Below, piece after piece: positions 7,730 through 15,719 of a stretch of 34,190 bases of DNA. The translations under genes and the position numbers were made by a program. Under the pieces are notes generated by a model. It was not told the origin of the DNA. It saw only the letters and a program-made list of their open reading frames with translations, and ran no database searches. The stretch spans positions 1-34,190 of the forward strand of contig CAYXGZ010000038.1 in the NCBI GenBank assembly GCA_964464755.1. Direction: 5' to 3'. This DNA is from CAYXGZ01 sp964464755 (GTDB lineage Bacteria; Planctomycetota; MHYJ01; JACPRB01). Positions within the stretch are counted from its first letter, which is position 1. The number at the start of each line of letters is the position of its first letter.

Positions 7730-8464
7730 GACCTCCTTGGAGAGGACGATCGGGGTCTTCTTCTTGGTCGCCGGGTCCATCATCGAGAAGTCGATGCTGT
7801 AGTCATGGTCGAAGGCCCGCACCTCGACGCCGCCCTGGATCGTCGCGAGCTGGCCCTTCAGCGCGTCGTCCTTCGAGGCGAGCTTCGCCGAGAGGTCGAG
7901 CTTCCGCACCCGCCCGTCCGCCCCCGTCCAGACCTGGATCGCGCCGGAGCTCTCGGCGAACTTGAAGCTGTCCCGGTTCGCCATGTTCTTCATCACGTCC
8001 TCGAGGTCGGCGCCGCCGAGCGCCAGGTCGTGGCGGTCGCAGTCGACGCCCCCCGCCTTCTCCCGCCCGCCCGCCTTCGCGCGGTCCGCGACCTTCAGCA
8101 GCGCCGACAGCACCTCGTCCGGATTCTGCATCCCGCGCCCCACGCCCGGCTTGCCCGCCTCCTCGGCCGGCACCCAGTCCTCGACCACCAAGTGGAAGAG
8201 CCACGCGGGCTCGCCGACGCGCACCACGCGGACCTCGTCGCCGCCCGAGGCGGTGTACGAGAGGAAGAGCACGCCCGGGGTCACCCAGACCATCTCGCCC
8301 TTGAGCTGCAGCGGGTCGCTCTTCGGGATCCTCACCTCGCCGGTGAAGCTCGCCGTGTAGCTCTTCTGCGCCCGGGTCTTCTCGACGGCCGCCCGCACCG
8401 CCGCCGGCCCGTCCTGGACCGGGAGCGCCGCCAGCAGGACCGCCGCCGCGACGAGCTTGTGCAT
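7655..8464 (-). CDS. Exported LolA-like protein, paralogue 1
   Basis: A 269-residue exported protein (signal peptide MHKLVAAAVLLAALPVQ) with the beta-rich pattern of its downstream paralogue, including TGEVRIPKSDPLQLKGEM, ASGGDEVRVVRVGEPAW and GKPGVGRGMQNPDE. Compared with the paralogue it has a slightly longer middle section (GGREKAGGVDCDRHD). The ATG at 8462-8464 follows the previous gene by 9 bp. TAGAGT, a possible -10 box (8471-8476), overlaps that gene's stop and ends 6 nt before the ATG, so a secondary start of transcription here is possible. Function unknown; the context with an ECF sigma factor and lipoprotein suggests an envelope role. Confidence 0.8.
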   Translation of the reverse strand: MHKLVAAAVLLAALPVQDGPAAVRAAVEKTRAQKSYTASFTGEVRIPKSDPLQLKGEMVWVTPGVLFLSYTASGGDEVRVVRVGEPAWLFHLVVEDWVPAEEAGKPGVGRGMQNPDEVLSALLKVADRAKAGGREKAGGVDCDRHDLALGGADLEDVMKNMANRDSFKFAESSGAIQVWTGADGRVRKLDLSAKLASKDDALKGQLATIQGGVEVRAFDHDYSIDFSMMDPATKKKTPIVLSKEVADAIRALKGVPAELLGRLDKLQGK

Positions 8465-8473
8465 CCGGATACT

Positions 8474-9049
8474 CTAACGACGTTCCGACGTTTCCGCCGC
8501 CTTGCGGACGGCGGCCGACATCTCCGGGCTGAACGGGATCGGCACGTCGTCGAAGCGCATCGGCGCCCGCCCCGGGTGCAGCCTCAGCCGCAGCTCCAGC
8601 TCCGGCGTGCTCCAGCCCGTCACCGTCGCGCCCTCGATCTCGAGCTTCAGCGCCGCCGCGCCCGGCAGGATCCAGGCCCCGCCCCGCCGCTCGAACGCGC
8701 CGATCCGCTCCTTCATCGACACGAGCGCCTCGAAGGGGTCCCAGGCCGCCGGCACCCCGCCCTCCTCGAGCCGGCGCCAGGCCGCGGCGCCCTCGTCGAG
8801 CCGCCACGCGACGCCCCCGACCACGAGCAGCCTCCAGTCCCCCGCGTCCGCCGCGAGGACCGGCCCCCGGCTCCACGTCACCCGGACCTGCCGCCCGGAG
8901 CTCTCGACCCAAGCCGTCATCGAGCCCGCCTCGAGCGCGCCGTCGAGCGCCGCCGCGAGCCCCTCCCGCTCCTCCGCCGTCGGCGCCCGGCCGGGGGGCT
9001 CCCCCGCCGCGCACCCGGCCAGCAGCAGCGCCGCCCACGCGAATCGCAT
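8474..9049 (-). CDS. Putative lipoprotein encoded after an ECF sigma gene
   Basis: A 191-residue protein with a lipobox (ALLLAGC, Cys at about residue 13), so probably a lipid-anchored envelope protein. The body has alternating hydrophobic strands (DWRLLVVGGVAWRLDEG, ALKLEIEGATVTGW, LELRLRLHPGR) and may share the LolA-like fold of the next two genes. I do not recognise a family. It begins 5 bp after the sigma gene, the position often taken by an anti-sigma factor, but it has no zinc-binding anti-sigma motif and no transmembrane helix other than the signal. It could be a regulon member or envelope sensor. Confidence 0.75.
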   Translation of the reverse strand: MRFAWAALLLAGCAAGEPPGRAPTAEEREGLAAALDGALEAGSMTAWVESSGRQVRVTWSRGPVLAADAGDWRLLVVGGVAWRLDEGAAAWRRLEEGGVPAAWDPFEALVSMKERIGAFERRGGAWILPGAAALKLEIEGATVTGWSTPELELRLRLHPGRAPMRFDDVPIPFSPEMSAAVRKAAETSERR

Positions 9050-9054
9050 CGTCC

Positions 9055-9606
9055 TCACTCCGGTTTCACGAACGACTGGAGCCTCTGCTTCAGGTTCTCC
9101 CGCGCCCGGAAGAGCAGCGACTTCACCGCCTCGAGCGAGAGGTCCATCGCCTCCGCGATCCGCTCGTACGGCTGCTCCTCGAAGCGCGACAGGATCACCG
9201 CCATCCGCTGGTTCTCCGGCAGGGCCTCGACCGCCTCCCGCACCGCCGCGCGCAGCTCCGCCGAGCGCAGCCCCTCGTCCGGCGCCGCCGCGTCCCCCGC
9301 CCCCAGGGCCTCCTCCTCGGGCAGGGCCGACTTCTCCTTCCGCCCCCGCAGCGCGTTGAGGCAGTGGTTCACCGCGATCCGGTGCAGCCACGTCGTGAAG
9401 CGCGCCGCGGGCCGGTACGACGACTTCGCCCGGTACACCTTCACGAACACGTCCTGCGCCGCGTCCTCCGCGGCCGCCGCGTCCCCCAGGTACTTGTACA
9501 CCAGGTTCAGCACCCGCCGCTGGTGGCGCCGCACGAGCTCCTCGAACGCCGCCTCGTCGCCCCCCTGGAAGGCGAGCATCAGGCCGACGTCGGGATCCTG
9601 CTCCAC
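9055..9606 (-). CDS. ECF-type RNA polymerase sigma factor
   Basis: A 183-residue sigma70-family factor of the RpoE-like ECF group. Region 2 runs from FEELVRRHQRRVLNLVYKYL through EDAAQDVFVKVYR to RFTTWLHRIAVNHCLNALR (about residues 20-90), which covers -10 recognition and core binding. Region 4 (EALPENQRMAVILSRFEE then YERIAEAMDLSLEAVKSLLF) is the -35-binding helix-turn-helix. The start is GTG at 9604-9606, 6 bp after the selB stop. No cognate anti-sigma gene is recognised next to it. The genes that follow all encode exported proteins, so it probably governs an envelope response. Confidence 0.92.
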   Translation of the reverse strand: MEQDPDVGLMLAFQGGDEAAFEELVRRHQRRVLNLVYKYLGDAAAAEDAAQDVFVKVYRAKSSYRPAARFTTWLHRIAVNHCLNALRGRKEKSALPEEEALGAGDAAAPDEGLRSAELRAAVREAVEALPENQRMAVILSRFEEQPYERIAEAMDLSLEAVKSLLFRARENLKQRLQSFVKPE

Positions 9607-9612
9607 CGCCGG

Positions 9613-11550
<1,938 letters not shown>

Positions 11551-11556
11551 TCGCGT

Positions 11557-11571
11557 CCCCCCGCCGGGGGG
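11557..11571 (-). promoter_or_regulatory. Hairpin covering the selB ribosome-binding site
   Basis: A 6-bp C6/G6 stem with a 3-nt loop lies 7 nt before the selB ATG. In the mRNA the 3' arm is GGGGGG, the only Shine-Dalgarno-like sequence available, so folding would hide it. This suggests translation of selB may be limited by structure; it may also be chance in GC-rich DNA. Confidence 0.4.
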
Positions 11572-11587
11572 CTCCGGGACCGCGGCC

Positions 11588-11617
11588 ACCATAGCACCCC
11601 GCCGAGCCGACCCGCAA
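11588..11617 (-). promoter_or_regulatory. Candidate selB operon promoter
   Basis: On the minus strand TTGCGG (11612-11617) and TATGGT (11588-11593) are 18 bp apart, and TGC precedes the -10 box as in extended -10 promoters. The predicted start near 11581 gives a ~30-nt leader containing the hairpin at 11557-11571. Confidence 0.45.
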
Positions 11618-11624
11618 GGAGGGC

Positions 11625-11654
11625 TTGCCCCGGCCCGCGCCGGGGCGATATCCT
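11625..11654 (+). promoter_or_regulatory. Promoter of the first NTF2-like lipoprotein gene (leaderless type)
   Basis: TTGCCC (11625-11630), an 18-bp spacer and TATCCT (11649-11654) are followed by the ATG after only 7 nt. No Shine-Dalgarno sequence fits between them, so the transcript probably starts at or near the start codon. Confidence 0.5.
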
Positions 11655-11661
11655 CGCCGCG

Positions 11662-12126
11662 ATGAAGCGACTCGCCGCCGCCTGCGCCCTCGCGCTGCTC
11701 GCCGCCTGCGGTCCCGGGATCGACCCCGCCGCGGCCCGCGTCCAGGTCGAGGACGCCGTGAAGAAGTACCACCAGGCCTACGACCAGGCCGAGGTGCAGA
11801 CGGTGCTCGACATGCTCGACCCGGCCGTGACGATCTCGCGCCCGCCCGACTCCTTCCTCTCGGGCAAGGAGGCCTGCGGCGCCCAGCTCCAGAAGGACAT
11901 GCTGCGGCTCAAGGAGCAGGACCGCGTCGGCAAGCGCACGACGATGTTCGGCGTGGTCAACGTCACCGTCGAGGGGACCGTCGCGATCGCCACCTACGTC
12001 GCCATCGTCCGCGAGAACAAGGAGCAGGCCCACACGCTCTTCACGCGCGCCTTCCGCTGGGACGCCAAGGCGAAGCGCTGGCTCATCCTCGCGGAGCACT
12101 ACTCCTTCGAGCCCGAGAAGCGGTAG
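11662..12126 (+). CDS. NTF2/SnoaL-like lipoprotein, single domain
   Basis: A 154-residue lipoprotein: signal peptide MKRLAAACALALLAAC with lipobox LAAC. The mature part looks like the NTF2/SnoaL alpha+beta cone fold: an N-terminal helix pair (VEDAVKKYHQAYDQAEVQTVLDML), a strand with a TISRPPDSFLSGKEA loop, and strands ending IATYVAIVRE and RWLILAEHYSFE. The closest sequence in the window is the second half of the two-domain lipoprotein at 13600-14445. A ligand or enzymatic role cannot be assigned; such proteins are often binding or scaffold modules. Its stop codon directly abuts the stop of the convergent GT-C gene with no spacer. Confidence 0.8.
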   Translation: MKRLAAACALALLAACGPGIDPAAARVQVEDAVKKYHQAYDQAEVQTVLDMLDPAVTISRPPDSFLSGKEACGAQLQKDMLRLKEQDRVGKRTTMFGVVNVTVEGTVAIATYVAIVRENKEQAHTLFTRAFRWDAKAKRWLILAEHYSFEPEKR

Positions 12127-13521
12127 TCACTCGCGGACGAGCAGCACGAGCTCCAGCTCGCGGGCCCCGCCCCGGCCGAACCAGGTCCCCTTCGCGAAGC
12201 GGGCCTCCAGCCGGTAGGACTTCGACCAGATCCTCCGCCAGCCCGCCCCCTCCAGGTCGCGGGCCGCGAGCGCGTACCAGGACGGCCCCACCTGGGAATC
12301 CCAGCACGCGAGCGTCCCGGGCGGGAGCTTCCGCAGCGTCTCCAGGTTGGCCGCCTTGTCGCGGCCCAGCGCGGGCCGCTCCCAGGGATCCTGGTCCCAG
12401 AGCGCCGCCATGTAGGCCTGCGTCCAGACGACCTTCGCGGGCCGCGGCCGGTTCGCGGCCTGCCAGTCCCTCGCATCCCGCACCGCCCACGCGTCCCGGC
12501 CGAACACGTACGCGTCGGCGAAGCCGGCCGAGAACAGCGCCGAGAGCGCGACGAGGGGCCCGGCGAGGCGCCCGATCCGGAACCGCGCCGCGAGCTCGTT
12601 CCAGCCCGCGAGCGCGAGCAGCGCCGTGGCCGGGGCGACGCAGACGAAGTAGCGCGCGTACCCCGCGCTCCCGAACTTGCCGAAGGTCCAGAGCAGGGAG
12701 TGGACGACGAAGATCGTCGCGAACGCCGAGAAGCCGAGGCCCGCGGGTCGGCGCCACGCGCCGGCCGCGAAGGGCACGAGCAGGAGCGGACCGACGACAA
12801 TCGGCAGCTGCAGCAGGTAGTCCCAGGGCCGCCCGCGGCCGTACATGTCCGCCGACCACTCGGGCGGCCAGTTGTGCTTGATGAAGAGCGGGTCGCCGGT
12901 GATCGCCCACGACGCGAGCCACCACGCGGCGGCGCCGCTCGCGAGCCAGAGCGTCGAGGGGAGCCGGCGCCACCCGGGGCGGGGGTCCCGGGAGTCGACG
13001 AGCACCCAGAGCCCCCAGAGCACGCCGAGGAAGAAGCCCTCGGGGCGCGCGAGGATCGACAGCGACGCGACGATCATCCCCGCGCGGACCCGCCCCGCGC
13101 GGTGCAGGCGCAGCGCAACGACGAAGACCAGCGCGAACAGCGGCTCCGTCATCGTGTCCGAGGCGATGAGGAAGGTCGCGGGCTGCAGCACCAGGAACGG
13201 GACCGCGAGGTGCGGGCGCGCGAGGCCCGCCTCGCCGGCGAGGCGGAAGGTCTGCCAGGCGGCCGCGGCGACGACCGCGACCGTGAGGAGCTTCGCGGCG
13301 GGGTAGCCGAGCTGGGCGGGCAGCGAGTAGAGCAGCGTGAAGAGCGGCCGGCCCCAGACGTCGACGAAGAGCGCCGGGTGCGCCCAAGCCCAGCGCGCGC
13401 CGAGGTAGTGGTACCCGCCGTCCTGCTGGTAGCTGTCCGGGTAGAGGAAGGTCCAGGCCGCCCCGAGCGCGACGAAGGCGCCGAGCCACCCCAGGGCCCG
13501 GCGTCGCTCCGCGGCGTCCAT
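12127..13521 (-). CDS. GT-C-type integral membrane glycosyltransferase (ArnT/PMT-like)
   Basis: A 464-residue polytopic membrane protein. The first periplasmic loop after helix 1 reads FLYPDSYQQDGGYHYLGA, with acidic residues where GT-C enzymes keep their catalytic Asp. There follow about ten hydrophobic segments (for example LLTVAVVAAAAW, ALVFVVALRL, MIVASLSILARPEGFFLGVLWGL) and a soluble C-terminal domain (about residues 360-464). The PATFLIAS...TEPLFAL and ARPEG motifs are typical of lipid-linked-sugar-dependent transferases. The likely role is transfer of a sugar from a polyprenyl-phosphate donor to lipid, glycan or protein outside the inner membrane; the acceptor is unknown. The ATG at 13519-13521 begins the cationic N-terminus. 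It lies between the two NTF2-like lipoprotein genes, on the opposite strand. Confidence 0.78.
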   Translation of the reverse strand: MDAAERRRALGWLGAFVALGAAWTFLYPDSYQQDGGYHYLGARWAWAHPALFVDVWGRPLFTLLYSLPAQLGYPAAKLLTVAVVAAAAWQTFRLAGEAGLARPHLAVPFLVLQPATFLIASDTMTEPLFALVFVVALRLHRAGRVRAGMIVASLSILARPEGFFLGVLWGLWVLVDSRDPRPGWRRLPSTLWLASGAAAWWLASWAITGDPLFIKHNWPPEWSADMYGRGRPWDYLLQLPIVVGPLLLVPFAAGAWRRPAGLGFSAFATIFVVHSLLWTFGKFGSAGYARYFVCVAPATALLALAGWNELAARFRIGRLAGPLVALSALFSAGFADAYVFGRDAWAVRDARDWQAANRPRPAKVVWTQAYMAALWDQDPWERPALGRDKAANLETLRKLPPGTLACWDSQVGPSWYALAARDLEGAGWRRIWSKSYRLEARFAKGTWFGRGGARELELVLLVRE

Positions 13522-13562
13522 GGCGGCGATGGAAGCACGCCCGGCCGGCGGTTGTCCACTAC

Positions 13563-13591
13563 TTGAGGGGCCGGGCCCGTGAGGGTATCCT
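13563..13591 (+). promoter_or_regulatory. Promoter of the two-domain NTF2-like lipoprotein gene (leaderless type)
   Basis: TTGAGG (13563-13568), exactly 17 bp, and TATCCT (13586-13591) are followed by the ATG after 8 nt. The sequence GTATCCTCC is also found before the SDR gene, and the same TATCCTC hexamer context before the first lipoprotein gene. Confidence 0.6.
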
Positions 13592-13599
13592 CCCGGGCC

Positions 13600-14445
13600 A
13601 TGAAACGACTCCTCCCGATCGCGCTGCTCGCCCTGGCCGCCTGCAACGAGATGCCCGACGCCGCCAAGGCCCGGGTCGAGGTCGAGGCCCTCGTGAAGAC
13701 CTACCACGACGCCTGGGACCGGCTCGAGGCCGGCCCCATCGTCGACCTGCTCGACGCCAACGCGACCTTCTCGGCGCCCCCCGCCCCCGCCGTCGCCGGC
13801 CGCGAGGCCGTCGCCGCGCTCGTGAAGCGGGAGACCGAGGCGCTGCGCGGCCGCGGGCTGGCCGGCAAGGTGCAGACGCTCCGGGGCTCGGTCCGCGTCG
13901 ACGTGAGCGGCCGCGCCGCCGTGGCGACCTACTCGGTGCTCGCGAAGGAGGACAAGCTCGCCGCGAACCTCCTCTACGCGCTCGTCTTCTACCGCTCCGA
14001 GGGCGAGTGGAGGCTGCTCCACGTCACCCGCGCCGCGGGCGACGCCGGCATCGACCCGACGGGCGCGAAGGCCGAGGTCGAGGCGCTCGTGAAGAAGTAC
14101 CACGAGGCCTACGACCGCGCCGACGCGGAGACCGTCGCGGACCTGCTGGATCCGGACGTGGCCATCTCGCGCCCCCCGGAGACTTTCCTCCAGGGCAAGG
14201 AGGCGTGCGCCGCGCAGCTCCGGACGGACATGGAGCGGCTCAAGGACCCGGCGATCGCCGGCCGCCGCTCCACGGCCTTCCAGCGCGTGTCGGTCGAGGT
14301 CGACGGCGGCCTCGCGGTGGCGACCTACGCCGCGATCGTCCAGGAGGCCGACCGCAAGTCGACGAGCATCTTCACGCGGGTGTTCCGCTTCTCGGACCGG
14401 CGCTGGCGGATCTTCCGCGAGCACTACTCCTTCGAGGCGAGGTGA
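13600..14445 (+). CDS. NTF2-like lipoprotein with tandem duplicated domain
   Basis: A 281-residue lipoprotein (MKRLLPIALLALAAC, lipobox LAAC). Two NTF2/SnoaL-like domains follow: domain 1 about residues 20-145 (VEALVKTYHDAWDRLEAGPIV) and domain 2 about 155-281 (VEALVKKYHEAYDRADAETV). Domain 2 shares ISRPPxxFLxGKEACxAQL and the C-terminal EHYSFE with the single-domain lipoprotein at 11662, and is closer to it than to domain 1. An upstream ATG at 13579 would put the -10 box inside the coding region; 13600 starts a clean signal peptide. The stop overlaps the next gene's GTG. Function unknown. Confidence 0.82.
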   Translation: MKRLLPIALLALAACNEMPDAAKARVEVEALVKTYHDAWDRLEAGPIVDLLDANATFSAPPAPAVAGREAVAALVKRETEALRGRGLAGKVQTLRGSVRVDVSGRAAVATYSVLAKEDKLAANLLYALVFYRSEGEWRLLHVTRAAGDAGIDPTGAKAEVEALVKKYHEAYDRADAETVADLLDPDVAISRPPETFLQGKEACAAQLRTDMERLKDPAIAGRRSTAFQRVSVEVDGGLAVATYAAIVQEADRKSTSIFTRVFRFSDRRWRIFREHYSFEAR

Positions 14446-14903
14446 GGCTCCGCCCCGCCCGCCGGGACGACCTCCCCGCGATCGCCGCGCTCTGGCGCGC
14501 CCTGTGGGAGGCGCACCGGGCCGCGGACCCGCGCCTCGAGGCGAACCCCCTCGGCGAGCGCGTGATGACCGCCTGGATGGAGGAGCTCCTCGGCTCCGAC
14601 CGCTTCCGCATCACCGTCGCCGACGACGGCGGCGTCGTCGGCTACGCCAGCGCCCAGCTCCGCGAGAACCCGCCCGTGCTCCCGGACCAGGTCACCGGCG
14701 TCCTCCTCGAGATCTCCGTCGCGGACTCCCGGCGAGGCCGCGGGATCGGCTCCCTCCTCCTCGAGGACGCCCACGCGTGGTTCCGCTCGAAGGGCGTCCG
14801 CCACGTCGAGGCGGAGATCGCGGCGCTGAACCCGCGGGCCCGCTCCTTCTGGGAGCGGCACGGCTACCGGCCCTTCGTCGAGCGCCGGCGGCTCGACCTC
14901 TAG
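14442..14903 (+). CDS. GNAT-family N-acetyltransferase
   Basis: A 153-residue cytoplasmic acetyltransferase that would use acetyl-CoA; the acceptor is unknown. It opens with the usual GNAT strand and helix (RLRPARRDDLPAIAALWRAL), then VVGYASAQL, the central strand VLLEISVADS and motif A RRGRGIGSLLLEDAHAW (R/Q-x-x-G-x-G), ending with the motif B-like NPRARSFWERHGYRPF. The start is GTG at 14442-14444, overlapping the lipoprotein stop as GTGA, which implies coupling of translation. This start gives a complete GNAT domain; the frame is open further upstream inside the lipoprotein gene, but there it only encodes shadow sequence. Confidence 0.87.
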   Translation: MRLRPARRDDLPAIAALWRALWEAHRAADPRLEANPLGERVMTAWMEELLGSDRFRITVADDGGVVGYASAQLRENPPVLPDQVTGVLLEISVADSRRGRGIGSLLLEDAHAWFRSKGVRHVEAEIAALNPRARSFWERHGYRPFVERRRLDL

Positions 14904-14921
14904 CGGTCCTCGGGGTATCCT
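14893..14921 (+). promoter_or_regulatory. Promoter of the SDR gene (leaderless type)
   Basis: TCGACC (14893-14898), a 17-bp spacer and TATCCT (14916-14921) lie 6 nt before the ATG at 14928. The -35 box is inside the 3' end of the GNAT gene. Confidence 0.5.
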
Positions 14922-14927
14922 CCGGTC

Positions 14928-15719
14928 ATGGATCTCGGGCTCCGGGACAAGGTCGCCGTCGTCCTCGCCGCCTCGAAGGGCATGGGCTTCGCCGTCGCCC
15001 GCGCGCTCGCCGGGGAGGGCTGCCGGCTGGCCATCTGCGCCCGCGGCAAGGGCGACCTCGAGCGCGCCGCCCGCCAGATCGAGGCCGAGACCACGCAGTC
15101 GGTCCTGCGCATGCCCGTCGACGTGGGCCGCCCCGCCGACCGCTCGCGCTTCCTCGGCGCCGTGAAGCGCAAGCTCGGCACGCCGGACATCCTCGTCGTC
15201 AACGGCGGCGGCCCGCCGCCCGGCTCCCCCCTCGAGCTGGCCGACGAGGACTGGGAGGCCGCCTGGCGCTCGACGCTCAAGAGCGCGATCGACTGGATGC
15301 GCGCCTGCGCCCCCGCCATGGCCCGCCAGCGCTGGGGCCGGATCCTCGCGATCGAGTCCACGAGCATCAAGGAGCCCATCGACGGCCTCGCGCTCTCCAA
15401 CACGATGCGCGCGGGCGTCGCGGGCTTCTGCAAGTCCCTCGCCCGCGAGGTCGCCCCCCACAACGTCACGGTGAACGTCGTCTGCCCGGGCCGCATCCTG
15501 ACGGACCGCCTCCGCTCGCTCGCGGGGACCCGCGCGAAGAAACAGGGGGGCACCGAGGACGAGGTGCTGCGGAAGATGGCCGAGGAGGTCCCCGCGGGGA
15601 GGCTGGGCACGCCGGACGACTTCGCCGCGGCCGCCCTCTTCCTGGCCTCCGAGCCCGCCAAGTACGTCACCGGCCAGGTGATCTCCGTCGACGGCGGCGT
15701 GACCCGCGGGCTGTACTAG
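14928..15719 (+). CDS. Atypical short-chain dehydrogenase/reductase (BKR-like)
   Basis: A 263-residue Rossmann-fold protein of the SDR superfamily. Overall order is classical: KVAVVLAASKGMGFAVARAL at the N-terminus, VDVGRP, LVVNGGGPPPG (NNAG position), a catalytic-region SIKEP segment, NVVCPGRILTDR and the C-terminal VTGQVISVDGGV. Two hallmarks deviate. The TGxxxGxG turn reads AASKGMG, and the YxxxK catalytic pair is replaced by ALSNTMR. Related SDRs of the beta-ketoacyl-reductase-like type are known that lack the perfect tetrad, so this may be such a member, with altered chemistry or a non-catalytic role. Its stop codon TAG shares the palindrome CTAG (15716-15719) with the stop of the convergent DUF885 gene. 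Confidence 0.85.
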   Translation: MDLGLRDKVAVVLAASKGMGFAVARALAGEGCRLAICARGKGDLERAARQIEAETTQSVLRMPVDVGRPADRSRFLGAVKRKLGTPDILVVNGGGPPPGSPLELADEDWEAAWRSTLKSAIDWMRACAPAMARQRWGRILAIESTSIKEPIDGLALSNTMRAGVAGFCKSLAREVAPHNVTVNVVCPGRILTDRLRSLAGTRAKKQGGTEDEVLRKMAEEVPAGRLGTPDDFAAAALFLASEPAKYVTGQVISVDGGVTRGLY

